Positions 22,345-33,879 of a stretch of 64,000 nt of DNA are shown here, in pieces. The stretch is from Acanthosepion pharaonis. Lineage: Eukaryota > Mollusca > Cephalopoda > Sepiida > Sepiidae. Location: contig CAHIKZ030005437.1 of assembly GCA_903632075.3 (NCBI GenBank), positions 3,270,001 through 3,334,000 of the forward strand, read 5' to 3'. Below the pieces are notes generated by a model. That model searched no databases, was not told where the DNA came from, and was given only the letters and a program-made list of their open reading frames with translations. Position 1 is the first letter of the stretch. The number at the start of each line of letters is the position of its first letter. Made by a program: the position numbers and the translations under genes.

Positions 22345-22550
22345 TAGAGCGTCAGGTGGCTTAGTTGCCCTTCTATATTGGTTGACAACGACGGCACCAA
22401 ATTCTTGTAATTTCCCCTGTTTAACAAATTACATGTAGGAAGATTGATGGATTCCCAAGAATAACGGTGTAAATGTGAATGTATCGAAGTCGGACGGAAT
22501 TCGAACTCTGGTCACCGATATCTTGTTTCTAGCCACTAACTACTTTTTAT
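22345..22550 (-). repeat. tRNA-derived SINE, minus strand
   Basis: The minus strand shows 'tagttagtggctagaaacaa' (A-box region) and 'agagttcgaattccg' (B-box-like), then a body ending near 'gccacctgacgctc'. Related to the long SINE family at 44.65-45.1 kb by head type only. Confidence 0.5.
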
Positions 22551-22554
22551 TCTA

Positions 22555-23095
22555 AGTGGATTTTGTACACAAGCTGCCATAAATAAGATCACAATAAACG
22601 CCTTTTGTCAACGTTTACTGATTTTCTACTTGGAGACTCGTGCTTGTTGATGATGCAAACACAGCTTATGAATTCAAAGGAAGCATTTTAAAGAAAACAA
22701 AGTTAATTTATCAACAGAAAAACTATCGCAAATATAGAATTATTTTCTAACTACGATAAATTATCTTTTACATCGTCATGAAATGATTTTTTCTGGTAAA
22801 ATGAGACGAAATTCGAACAGAATGAATTCAATATGAAATAATAAAATACACTTAGAAAGGGAATTACACCTTACAGATAAGATTTAGAAAATTATCAGAT
22901 TGAACTTATGAGGGGATGCTGATAAGACTGAACCTAAGGAAAAAGAATTTTAAAAAACGTCTGAGGTGTGGTCACGTGGTCAAATTTTGCTAAATCTGTC
23001 AGTCAGCGAACTTTTTAGCACACTCGTTTTTTTTTATAATTATTCCTTCGAAAAAGATTGAATTCAATTGATATAAAAAAGAAAATTCTGCAACT
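22555..23095. other. 540 bp without recognised features
   Basis: Nothing recognised. Confidence 0.5.
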
Positions 23096-23109
23096 CGCCA
23101 GTCCATGAT

Positions 23110-23800
23110 GCTAGCTCCGAATTGGAGATCATGCAAGTAAAGATATCTATCTAGGAAATATTATAACAGACGACGGAAAATGTGACACAGAAATCCGAAG
23201 TCTCATTAGAATAACGATCGATGCCTTCAGAAAAATAAAAGAGACAGGAAAATTTCGTTTGAAACAAAGAAAGCAGTACTGAAATGCTATGAAATATAAA
23301 GTCTATGCAGCGAATGTTGGACACTTTGCTCGAGAATAAAGAAGAGACTTGAAATAGTAGAGATGTGCTTCTACAGACGGATACTGAGAATATCATGGAC
23401 ACGACATATGAGAAACGAGGAAGTTTTAAGGAAATTAAATACAAAAATACACTTACAGATAGTGTAATAAAGAGACAGTCGAAGTTTCTGTATAAAAATG
23501 GCAAAAGAGGGCTTGGAGCATTTGATACACACAGGTCATATTGAATGCAAAAGAGTCAGATCGAAACCTTCAGCAGAAGAAGGACACGGAGATATAGAAA
23601 GAGGACAAAGAGTGATTGGAGATAGAATGGAGGGGAAGTTGCGGATATCTATGAACTCTAATGTTCTGAATGGACGGCACATAGAAAAAACAACAGAAGA
23701 CATAACTAAGCGAACAACTGACAATCTGCACGCAATCAACAAATGGATTCTATTAAAAGCTTCCATTTCAATATACATCAACATGAAATGCGTTTAAATT
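23110..23800 (+). pseudogene. LINE ORF2 C-terminal fragment, best-preserved copy
   Basis: 5'-truncated non-LTR retrotransposon ending. The readable order is YLGNIITDDGKCDTEIRSL (post-RT thumb), then after a frameshift KISFETKKAVLKCYE, SECWTLCSRIKKRLEIVEMC and FYRRILRISWTRHMRNEEVL. A RDSRSFCIK segment (for RKRQLKFLGHI) and MAKEGLEHLIHTGHIECKR follow. This is the conserved C-terminus of an endonuclease-reverse-transcriptase LINE. I believe it belongs to the RTE/CR1-like group but cannot fix the clade from this part. The catalytic YADD region is missing. The last open frame (23498-23797) continues past the usual end. Confidence 0.78.
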
Positions 23801-23804
23801 CATT

Positions 23805-24355
23805 TGGCTTAAAATACAAAAAGAAAAATAGTTGATCGAACATACTTGGTAATTAAGGTTTTTAATCAGCGAGACAGAGAAAAAGAAAACGACATGTTAG
23901 AGCTATCTGGCATTTATTGACAATTGAAAACCGTTCGCTATTCAAAAGCGAAAATCGTGAAGGCCTGACGTCAATACGAAAAGAGGTAAAGATCATTTCG
24001 AAGAACGTTTGGTTCTTTCACAATAGAATATTTTTGATTTGATGATAAAAAAAAAATCACAGCTCAATTACATCTCTTGATTCTGAATTCTGCTTGATGA
24101 AAATTAATATGGACAAGAATCAAGAAGCAGTGTTTTTATAACAGCAATTACGCATTACTTGGGTTTCTTCTTCTGCCTTGGACAGACATCACTTATTTAA
24201 TATGAGCATGTGTAATAGGTCACATAAATATGCGTGTAAGTGTATGCATAAACATACTTTCTGCATTAGTATATATAGGCTTACCAATAAAGAAGAATAG
24301 CACATTTGCTTCCTGCAAAGTTAAAAAGTAATATAGAGAGACAGAGAGGCAGATA
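23805..24355. other. 550 bp without recognised features
   Basis: Nothing recognised on either strand. Confidence 0.5.
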
Positions 24356-24376
24356 TATATCTATGTATGTAAGGTC

Positions 24377-24653
24377 ACCTCGGCCTGAGGTAGTGGTTAG
24401 CAAGCTTTTCTCGCTAAAATAGTTACAACTGAATAGTGAGTTCGATCATCACTGGGTGCTCCAGACTCTCGGCCGTGTGCCACATCTAAGCTATGCTTAG
24501 AAAATCATCTGGCCACCTCGAGGCGGTGTAATCGTTAGCAAGCTTGTTTCTCTAGAACAATTATGGCTGAGTAGTGAGTTCGCTCCTCACTGAGTGCCCC
24601 ATACATTCAGTCCTTTACAACATCTAAGCTACACTTGGAAATCACTATATGAA
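24377..24653 (+). repeat. tandem dimer of a tRNA-derived SINE
   Basis: Two head-to-tail monomers, 24377-24512 and 24515-24653. Each starts 'cacctcg' and carries an A-box-like 'gtagtggttagcaagct' or 'gtgtaatcgttagcaagct' and a B-box-like 'gagttcg(a/c)tc(a/c)tcac'. Each ends '(a/g)acatctaagct..(g/a)cttagaaa' or similar. Resembles the octopus tRNA-derived SINEs described by Ohshima and Okada; the exact subfamily is not determined. Confidence 0.75.
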
Positions 24654-24719
24654 TTTATATTTCTAATGAAATGATGGGTTGTTATTTACTAATTCTACAA
24701 ATTTTATTAAATAAGCCTT

Positions 24720-24765
24720 ACTTTTAGTGGATACACATATTTGAATAGACGTTCCGTTTATTTAT
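24720..24765 (+). repeat. 'AGTGGATAC..ATTTGAA' element end
   Basis: Matches either arm of the 43.86-43.92 kb hairpin ('agtggatac', then 'tatttgaa', then 'agacg'). Probably one end of a foldback or DNA element. Confidence 0.4.
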
Positions 24766-24805
24766 TAAACAGTATATTTATTTATTTTTTTAATTTTCAT
24801 CTACC

Positions 24806-24905
24806 GGCCTGAATGTTCGAGAAATCTTATTAAAGAAAAATATGCCCTCTCTTGCAGGATTCGAACCTGTCTACGCCTTGACCGGTGAAACTGTCGTGGG
24901 TGCAT
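24806..24905 (-). repeat. tRNA-derived SINE fragment, minus strand
   Basis: The B box on the minus strand is almost canonical (CAGGTTCGAATCCTG, near 24868-24854), followed by 'gagagggcatatttttc' and 'cgaacattcaggccgg'. The same family is at 15.77-15.89 kb. The 5' half of the tRNA is missing, so this is not a tRNA gene. Confidence 0.6.
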
Positions 24906-24906
24906 G

Positions 24907-26745
24907 AGACGACAACATTTACTAACAAATAAAGTCACGAAAGAGATGCAAAAATGTATAAGCGATATTAAAAAATTAATAAAATATAAAGACATCTGGC
25001 TAAAACTCAATGAACACCACAAAGAAACACTCACATTATACGGACGACCAAAAGCACAGAAACCGAACATTCCAATGAGGCCTATTATATCAGGAATAGA
25101 CAGTGCCCCACATAAAATAGTCGGCCCACTGAGGAACATTTAATCGGACTCCTCTACACAATTAGTTCCTCTCACAGAAAGTTCAGGTAACCTTTTAAAC
25201 AAATAAAATAAAACAGATACCAAAAACAAATACATGGGTAGTTTGGACATAAACCTTTATACACAAACATCCCTATAGAGAAATGCCTAGTAAAAACACA
25301 CTTAACTAAAACTGAAAAGAAATTCCCTATCCCTACACCTAAAATAAAAAAAAATGTTCCAGTTAATCACCAAACAATGTTTCTTTACTTTCGGTAACAA
25401 CTTCTATAAAAAAAATTTGTCTTGCCGATGGCATCTGTTCACAGTAGCATTTTAGCTTCTCTGTTTTTTGAATTTCTGTAAAGTGACCCTTTCAAAAACA
25501 TTTTTTCACAAATATTTTCTTTCAAATATATAGAAGACTCCCTAGTAATATATCCACAAAACTTTATTTTACCAGATCTTCTCAAACTTAATATCGTTGA
25601 ACCCACAACAGTCTTCAGCTTGGAACTTTAAGCAAGCTAATACTCTTCCCTTCCTAGATATCATGTTACATAGAAACAATAACGAACTCAAATTTTACGT
25701 TTACAGGAAAGCTAGCAAAGAGAATGACCTGGTCAACTTTTTTATACCCACCACTCTAATAGGATTAAATCTGGTATAAGTTTCTACATGAGAAGTTTAA
25801 GAATATCCAGGTCCCAATATTTACCTAAAGAAGAAACAAACATACAAAATACATTTAAAAAAACTCCAAAATCCTTATAAATTCATCTACAACGTAAAGA
25901 GAAAGCCATACAAAATACCTGACCGCAATAAAGATAACTTTATCCACAACAATAAACTAGAAAAAAAAACCATATACATAGCACTACCTACCAACTCCAT
26001 ATCATCTACTATCCGAATAAGTCACAACCAATTCCAAAACCATTATGGATTCAAACAGGAACAAAAGCCCCCATAACAATATTAATTCAGAAGAAGGCAT
26101 ATAAAAATAAATTACCAAAATTGTTCCTCACAATACACTGGGAAAACATGCAGAAATTAAATAAAAGGTATGTATGAACACAAAATGGACCTTTACATAA
26201 TTTATCAAATGAACTAGTCATACACAGAAATAAATTCAGACACAATTTCGATCTAGATAAATGCCACACTTATCAAAAAAGAAAGTACTTTACTCAGAAG
26301 GAAAATTCTCTTAGTGCCGCTATCGGATCTTATAAAAATATAAATCTAGTAGTTTCTTTTCAATGGCACCTTTTCTAAAAGAATTACTAATTTTCGAAGT
26401 CAATATACACAACCACAAAAATCTTAAAAATAAAAGAAACGGTTAAATCCATTGCCTCGTCTTTTTTAAGATGTCCATCCCAAACCAAACAATCTAATCA
26501 CAATTTAAACAATATTCATTTATTAAAAAATATGACTTTCTTGAATATCATTCATTTTTGTCTTACCATAATGTGAATTATGGCACATTGTGTTCTTCTC
26601 ATGTTTTGACTGACCTTTCAACCACCTGGGGAATATTCACTAACGTTCTCAGATTTAAAAAAAAAAAATCCAAAAAACAAACCTTGATAATCCAATGAAA
26701 TTCTTTGTAAATAAACAGGTGCAACAAAATAAAGCCTTATATTTG
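24907..26745 (+). pseudogene. Penelope-like element relic: RT plus GIY-YIG
   Basis: Degenerate plus-strand PLE. In order: ISDIKKLIKYKDIWLKLNE, then TLYGRPKAQKPNIPMRPIIS (24904-25143), matching the PLE motif LYGLPKIHKP-PLRPI. GSLDINLYTQTSL follows (family: sDV-SLFTNIP, near 25235), then FFTFGNNFYKK (near 25380). A KYIEDSLVIYPQNFIL stretch (25524-25571) marks the catalytic box, where the family has YVDD, so the first catalytic aspartate is now glutamate. NTLPFLDIMLHRNNNELKF and VYRKASKEND follow (25630-25730). CSSQYTGKTCRN and HNFDLDKCHTYQKRKYF (26115-26295) are the GIY-YIG endonuclease end. More than ten stops or shifts. A 3' UTR leads to the hammerhead-like tail at 26748. Confidence 0.82.
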
Positions 26746-26747
26746 CC

Positions 26748-26779
26748 TTAATGAAGTCACTCAGTGGACGAAACGCGTC
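26748..26779 (+). ncRNA. hammerhead-like motif in PLE 3' tail
   Basis: TTAATGA (C box; two changes from CTGATGA), one extra A, then stem II GTCAC...GTGGAC with a bulged G and a TCA loop. An intact GAAAC (26770-26774) and GCGTC follow, with cleavage expected after 26779. PLEs are known to carry minimal hammerheads with GAAAC-GCGTC-type stem III. The C-box changes predict an inactive copy. Confidence 0.55.
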
Positions 26780-26858
26780 GCCGAAGAATAGTTTTTCCTC
26801 TTGTCTTTTTATTCATTTTGTTCTCCTTAACAGGTACACACTATCTGAAAATAATTCA

Positions 26859-26964
<106 letters not shown>

Positions 26965-27062
26965 AGAAATTTATAGATATGGTCCGAAGAGGCGTGTAAC
27001 TCGTAATCACCATGTCGTGTCAAGACCATATATAATTGGATTAATTTCCATGGAAATGTGGT

Positions 27063-27089
27063 CATATATATATATATATATATATATAC
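27063..27089. repeat. (AT)n microsatellite
   Basis: 27 bp AT. Confidence 0.93.
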
Positions 27090-29580
27090 TTATAAATATA
27101 TAATTTTGATTTTTCTACCATCCGTGTATACCGAGAAACAAAAAGTAAAAATCGCATAAAACAGCTGGAATGGATATATTCGTTTCTTGTTGGAAACACT
27201 TAGTTTGTAGAAATAAACATTTTATAATGGGTTATAAACAGTCCCTGTGCTAGGATCAGAGCCGAAGAACATTGATCAGTGATAGCAAAATGGACAGCAA
27301 AATATTTGATGGAATTAACCTCTTTTCGCTAAAAACGGACATAACCACTTCTTGTCAGCTCTCAATATAATCAATTCTCGTTATGCCATTAGAGTGCTAA
27401 CAATTTATCGCGAACAGACGATAAAAGATTCAAATGAAACTGGTTAGAGCTTTTTATGCATGTTGTATAAATCGGGCTTTGATATTTCTGCTTTTGTTGT
27501 ACATTTATATGTGAATAGTACAAAGGTGCAAACGCTCTATGACCTTGAAATGTTCTATAAATCAGAACGTAAAGAGCATCGATCATTCTTGATATTTAAT
27601 AAGATTGCCTCTGTATGGCAGACCTGTCAACACAAGAAAAAGGAAAGAGGACAGTTCTGGTATTGTAAACATTCAAGTGAGGGGGCTGCTTAGAAAATAA
27701 ACAAAATGGCACAAGTGAAACTCTAGCCGATTGTAATTGGGAGCAGATATCATTCTTTTAATGAAAAGACGGGGTTAGCTATAAAATATAATTTGTGTAA
27801 ATTCGATCTGTTATCTCTCAAGCCCCTTTCATTCGATGTTTATATCTAACTATAATTTTAAATTACTTATTCTTTCATTTCATTTCTGTCCATGATTACA
27901 TGAGAGAAATTCCATGGTAGCATTTCCATCGTCAGATCAAAGTAAAAAAAAAAACTCTGTTAATAGTAATATTAGTTGTTTCCATATATGAAAACATTCG
28001 GCATTTATTGGCCAATCAACCAGTGACCCTGTCGGTTGAAATTTATAAAATCTTTCTCTTAAAATATTTGTCAGGAAAACAAACGACTCATAGCTTTTAA
28101 CGTTCTTTCCTGTATTGAAGGTTGTTTCCTCCCAAACTATTTGTTTGAAGTAGTGTGGAACACCAACATTTTCATTATTTTCCTTCGAGTGGGTAGTTGA
28201 ATGAGAAAATGTACAAGTTTCAAATTTTATTAAGTAGCAGCAAAAAGCAACAAACGTTGTCTTCTTGATACATTTAAGAAAAGAATCACCAGCTATTCTG
28301 ACGGTAGGATCTATACAGCCTATTTGTTCTAGGCATTGTTACCACATTCTATGTGAAAGAGATTGTCAAGATAAATGGTCTTTGGTTCTTTAGTCATCAA
28401 GATTAATTACTTAAAATTTGCCTAAGAAAATACAGAAGATGTCTGTAAGACACTGCTTTTAAATATTGTTACCTATCACTTTATATACTGCTAATCTGAA
28501 GCATTATATCTGGATCATTTAACGTGGGTTAAATTTGGATTATGATTGCAAAAGCCAACCAAAATTCGGTGAGAAAAGGGGATTAGTAAATCATTGAAAA
28601 AGAAACAAAAATCCTATAATGATGAATATTTGATTCGTAATAATAATGAACGGTTCTTTCTGAAGACATCCACTTTAATAATATTCATGCACTGATAGTA
28701 CTCACCATAAAAAAAATCAATAAAGACGAATATTAATTGTCTACACGATTCTGGGTTATAGCTTATATATTAAAGCTGGCTGCAGTTTTAACATGCTATT
28801 TCTGTATGCTATATAACTTATAATGATAGCAAATTCTATTGATTACAAAACGGGGGGAAAATGTTCCTTGTCGATAGAAGGCACTCTAATGAAATTTTAA
28901 AGCACGCTTGAAAATAATTTTAGGCAGAAGACACTGATTTCTTATTCTGGTGCAGTAAATTCTCAATGAAAACCTAATTTCTACTATCTTTAATTATTTT
29001 TACTAGTTCTTCAGTCATTGTCATCATTCTGAAATTTACAGAATAGTTCAAGAAGAATCTGAAAATAAGTTGTTATGTTCATTGCTTTATGTTGTATTCA
29101 GTAAAGTGACAAACAACATCGATTTATTATTTAATAATTTTATTTAGTTTTATTAATTTTATTTATATCGGAAATATTTAACACTTTTTCATTCTTTTCT
29201 CTCATTTAATAGAATTTCCAAAATAAAAATAACTGAATTTCCGTGCGTTTCAGTTTATCCGAATAGGTGACATGCTGTATTGAGTTATTCTAAGCAAAGA
29301 AGATTTACTTAACATTAGTTTCTCTGTAGTGTACTTATTGGAAACCATGAGAATCGAGTTCGAATATCATCTGAAGACGAATAATGTTCACTTAATGTAC
29401 TTAAAAGAAGTCTCGTTAGATTGTGACTTTCATATAGATGCCATGAATGGTGTCTCGTTAAGAAATATCTAAGTTGTCAACTGTATACAACTGTTATCTC
29501 ACATCTCACATCAATGGTTAAAATATTTTTGAGTGAATGTAACCTGTAGGTCTTAGGAGGGACCACTATTCTTCGAACCT
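27090..29580. other. 2.5 kb without recognised features
   Basis: Unique-looking AT-rich DNA. The frame at 27460-27693 (77 codons) has no recognisable domain. Confidence 0.5.
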
Positions 29581-29583
29581 CAA

Positions 29584-29950
29584 AACTAACGCTACAGAAT
29601 CACAAACAAAGAACTGTACCAAGTAAACAGTAACCACATCACTTCAGAGTGTTCATCAACAGAAACAACTAAAATGGATAGTGCATGCAACTTGAAGAGA
29701 GAATAAAGACAATCAAGATGTTGACTTTCCACTCGAATTCAAACAAAAGGTGGGGAAGGAAGCAGCCATCAAAAATGGAAAGAGCAATAACAGTTACTGG
29801 ACAGGAGGAACTTATTTTCTTGAAAAACTTTTTTGATAGAAAGATTTTATAAGTTTCAACAAAATGTAGCGCTAGCTATTATTTCAATAAATGGCGAATG
29901 TTTCCTTAAGGAAACGACTAATATTATAATTACTAATCACTAATATATTT
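29584..29950. repeat. unclassified repeat family (ACGCTACAGAATC), copy 2
   Basis: Starts 'acgctacagaatcacaaa'. Shares 'aaccacatca', 'agagc(a/g)ataa' and the terminal 'gacta(a)tatt' with the copies at 13.1 and 38.0 kb. Confidence 0.42.
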
Positions 29951-29954
29951 TGCT

Positions 29955-31400
29955 TTACTTTTTACATTGCCAGAATAACAGACAAAGATTTCATGTTCTT
30001 TGGTTGATGAAGAAAAGCTATAAACGAAGTCTAACAAATCCCCATAATTACTTTCTGAGATTTCTTGACAGAACCTGGAATAATATTTTCCTGACTGCCG
30101 ATAGGATAGGCAGTAAATTTATTTTTGTCTCTACACTCAATAATTCCGTGAAACAATTTTGATGCATGGAAACTTTGCATGGAAACTTATGGGATCTATA
30201 GGTGTTACTCTACATATATTACTGAAGTACATGCCTAAATGCAGTAGAAAGATATAAAGAAACATGATTTGTAAAAAGTAATTTTGTCACGTTTGTTTGT
30301 GAATTTTACATTTTCGCATGGAATATTTCCAAGTTCTTATAAAAAGATATCATGCAAAAAGCTAGCAAATGCAAGAGGCAACGCATCTTCGAATGCAAAA
30401 GTAAATATACAAAAAATTTCTCACACGCACTAAACAAATTATACTGCTTTTAATGGGCTTGGCATTATTTGATGGAGTAAATTTCGTGAATTTGTGTCAT
30501 GCACAATGCAAAATATTGACTGAATTGAGAGTTTATCTTGAGCCAGCTGGAGTATATATATTTAATGAAAGTGAATTTGAACATCCAAAAGTCTGTCATA
30601 TTTTACTTTGATTGATAATCATTTGAAATGATTTTAGATGAGCTATTTAGCATCCGTTTCTTCTTATATTGTCGCCTTCAAAAAAACAAAATAAAAATAC
30701 GAATTATTAATTTACTAAATATATATGGAATTTAATTTTGTGTTTTCATTAATTCTAGGCAGGCATCTCTATGTAAACAAGGAGTGGCTGCTAGGACTTA
30801 ATGTAGTCTGATTATAAAAAATTGTTGTTAGTGCTTTCCTTTTTTTAATCTGTATGTACATTTATTTTATTATTCTCGATCGAATTTTCACAAGTGAGCG
30901 TCGAAACCGGTTAACTTCCAATATTTTCTCCCTGATTAAATATCAGTTACTATTTTTACCTTGTTCTAAGTCCCTATTTAAAATATAAAATATTTCTACG
31001 CCTTCATTAAATTTTGTACTGAAAAAAAATATATTTAAATATTTTTCAGCGTGTTTCGCAACTGACATGAAGATAGATTTTTATGCAGCCTTTTCTTGGT
31101 ACAAAGCCTGTAAATGGATAGCAAGCGTCTTCAGTGGATAAACAAAAATAGAAAGAAAACCTACTTAGATATTGGTGGACATAATCTTAATAACTAATGA
31201 TAACAGAGGGCATATGTTTATAACATACTCAGAAATAATAACTATTTGAATTATTAGAAAATCTTAATTTACATGGGAAATTTATTGAAGTCGGAATCTT
31301 TTTTTGACAACAAAGGCCATGTATGTGCATAAGGCACTTGGCCAGTGAATACATAGAAATGGTAAAAAAGAGTAAGGCAGGTATATACCTAAACCGTACG
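29955..31400. other. 1.4 kb without recognised features
   Basis: Nothing recognised on either strand. Confidence 0.5.
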
Positions 31401-31418
31401 GCGAGACAGTCCCAACAC

Positions 31419-31481
<63 letters not shown>
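31419..31481. repeat. (AC)n microsatellite
   Basis: About 31 AC units, forming one block with the purine tract that follows. Confidence 0.97.
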
Positions 31482-31484
<3 letters not shown>

Positions 31485-31712
31485 GAGAAAGAGCAAGAAA
31501 GGTGGGGAGAGAGAGAAAGAGCAAGAAAAGAGGAGAGAGAGCAAAAAAAAGTGGAAAGAGAGGGAAAGAAAAGAGGAAAGATGTAGAGGGTGCAAGAAAA
31601 GAGGTAGGAGTGCAAGAAAAGAGGGAGAGAGTGCAGGGAAAAGAGGGAGAGAGTGCAAAAAAGGGAGATGGACTGCAAGAAGAGAGATAGGAAAAAATAA
31701 AAGAAAAACGTA
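31482..31712 (+). repeat. 230 bp polypurine tract with tandem 20-22 bp units
   Basis: Almost only A and G. From about 31590 a unit 'gtgcaagaaaagagg(g/t)aga' repeats about five times with drift. The overlapping frames on both strands (for example 31229-31678 minus) are low-complexity and not genes. Confidence 0.9.
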
Positions 31713-31714
31713 TT

Positions 31715-32080
31715 TTATTAAACAGATTTATATTTCTTTCACTTCACTTTAAATATTTCAGTTGTAAATGACAGATAAATTCTTGCAATATTTAGAGGAC
31801 CCCGCCGTTATTAACATATGTGCTTTTACACTATTATGACTTAGTGAAATTGTGCCACTGTTTGACCTTCACTTGTAACCTTGTTTCGGAATCATTGTTA
31901 TTTACTAAACAATACATTCTTTTGACTTTCAGCGGGATAATCAAATTTATGGGATGAAAATGAGATTGAAATGCATTAAACGTGTTTAATCATTCCAGGG
32001 GTAAGGCGACTTTACTAATATAGTCATTTGGAAAGAGTTTCAATAGTATCTGTGTACAGTAAGCATTTTCTAGCACAAGT
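31715..32080. other. no recognised features
   Basis: Nothing seen before the hairpin at 32083. Confidence 0.5.
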
Positions 32081-32082
32081 AA

Positions 32083-32147
32083 ATTTGGATCTGCTTTCAA
32101 ATTTAGAAGTGATTTTCTCTCTTCTGAACTTGAAAGCAGATCCAAAT
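32083..32147. ncRNA. 27 bp hairpin, pre-miRNA-like or tiny foldback
   Basis: Arm 1 (32083-32109) and arm 2 (32121-32147) pair over 27 bp with one A.C mismatch and one G.T. The outer 18 bp are perfect and the loop is 11 nt. The length and single-hairpin shape fit a pre-miRNA, but a microfoldback repeat is equally possible. The ORF reading through it is not significant. Confidence 0.5.
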
Positions 32148-32663
32148 CAGCTAGTACATTATGGCAACTTGAAAAACGAGGATTCGAAAAGAAGCTGTCA
32201 CCTGGAAAACCTGCGTGCAGCTATTCTACTTGAGCTTTTTCTGAACAAGTACAGCCTAAGGGTAGACAGGCATTTTTCACTGAGAATATTGTTGCGTATA
32301 AAAGAAACCCATTACTCAACACCAATAACTTGACTTACATATTTGTTTTCCATGATGGCTTCTTGCATTTCCATGTCGTTGACAATCACTTTGCTAAAAT
32401 AGCTTCATATTTTTGCCTTCTGGTTCCAACAAGATTTTGATCCGAAAAAGAGGAATGATTTAAGTATTTCTACTGCAAATAATCAATATATTGCTTAGAT
32501 TTCAGCAGAATAAAGATTGATTGATAAACAGTAAAAAAGAACAAATGAAATATTTTCAAGTCAAATAATATTTTGAAGTAAACGAATAATTTTTTTCGCG
32601 AGTGAATATTGCATTCATTTTTTTGAGAATAAAAAGAATTCCTTTTGAGATACAAGTCCTATT

Positions 32664-32820
32664 ATTTAACGTATAACACGAGAGAGGGGATGAATTCATT
32701 CTTTTCCCAATGGTATTTGCCCGTAGGTGAATATAAGGAACGCGACTGAATATTTAAACTCGGCACTTCGTTTTTAATACCGAGCCGCTATACATTAAAC
32801 CACTCGCATATCCATCAGCG
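32664..32820 (-). repeat. 5S-derived SINE body, headless copy
   Basis: The minus strand matches the 3' body of the SINE3-like family ('gccgagtttaaa', 'tatattcacctacgggcaaa', 'ccattgggaaaa', 'cctctc'). The 5S part is missing. Confidence 0.55.
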
Positions 32821-32824
32821 GAAT

Positions 32825-33515
32825 AAGGAAAGTTCTAGAATGAAAAAGCTACTTTGATCATAAATAATATAGTAACGGTAAAACTGTTCTAAAAAACTAT
32901 CAGTGCTATTTAAACTAATTTCCAGAAATAAAAACATTGTCACTTTTCATCTATTCGCATTTGTGTAAATCTCTCTTAAATCAAATAATGATAAGAACAG
33001 TTGATTTTTCGCGTAATATAATGAATAATTTCACAATAAAAGAATAAGACACATTCCCATACACTATATTAAAATTTTATTTGTTTGTCTCTAGTTCTTA
33101 TTAAAAATCCTAGACATTTAAATGGCAAACTATCAAATCCAAATCATATCAAAGATATGCCATTTAGATTTTGGAAAGTTCTTTGATTATAATATAAAGC
33201 GAAAGTGAAATGTTTAATGTTTCACAGGATATTCAAATCGATATTTGATTAAATCTAACGTACTTCTGACGCAAGAAAATTCTTTTGCAATGTAATATTA
33301 ATAAGCCTGTCTGTCTATTTTGGTAAAGATGAGATTAACTGCCATGCTATTGGGTTTTAAATGAAGTTGATGGATTATTCTACTGGATATTTAAAAAAGG
33401 AGTTTCTACTTTAAAATTTAAAGCTTTTAAATTTGACTTAAAAATAACTTGCGGATGTATCCGAATTTCCCAGGATTTTAAACATTGAAAATATATGAGG
33501 TCACTAACCCACAAA
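32825..33515. other. 690 bp without recognised features
   Basis: Nothing recognised. Confidence 0.5.
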
Positions 33516-33519
33516 GAGG

Positions 33520-33870
33520 AAGAGACTGGAAGCAACAGTAATGTGGTTCTACAGAAGGATGCTGAGGATACCATGTGAGCAACGTCGAAATTTTATAGAA
33601 ATGAAAACAAAAACGAAAGTTATACTTAATGTCAAGAAGAAACAGTTGAAATGTCTAGGTCACATAATGAGGAAAGAGGGTTTAGAAAATTTCATACTCA
33701 CAGGATAGACTGAAGGCAAGAAGAACAAAAGAAAACAATGCATAGAATTCTTAGTAAATGGCTGGAAAATTAGGAGAAATAACAGAAAGACAAAATTAAC
33801 AGCTATGAATGTGAGGAAATTGTAGAGAGTCATGATCACCAAGGTTCTGAAGGGACATGTCAGATAAAGA
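33520..33870 (+). pseudogene. LINE ORF2 3'-terminal fragment
   Basis: Readable as VMWFYRRMLRIPCEQ at 33540, then KKKQLKCLGHIMRKEGLENF and ILTG, a stop, and TEGKKNKRKQCIEFL. It ends with MITKVLKGHVR near 33860. It carries the clearest GHIMRKEGLE block in the window, so it calibrates the other LINE fragments. 5'-truncated just upstream of the FYRRM block. Confidence 0.75.
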
Positions 33871-33879
33871 AGAAGAGTC

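Noticed and set aside
24838..24905. Possible genuine tRNA gene on the minus strand (near-canonical T-arm)
   Set aside because: No matching acceptor or D arm 5' of it, and the same body with diverged B box occurs at 15.8 kb, so it is a SINE head.
31229..31678. 149 codon minus frame, the longest in the window
   Set aside because: Leu-Ser-Phe and Cys-Val low complexity from the polypurine and AC tracts, and open in neighbouring frames too.
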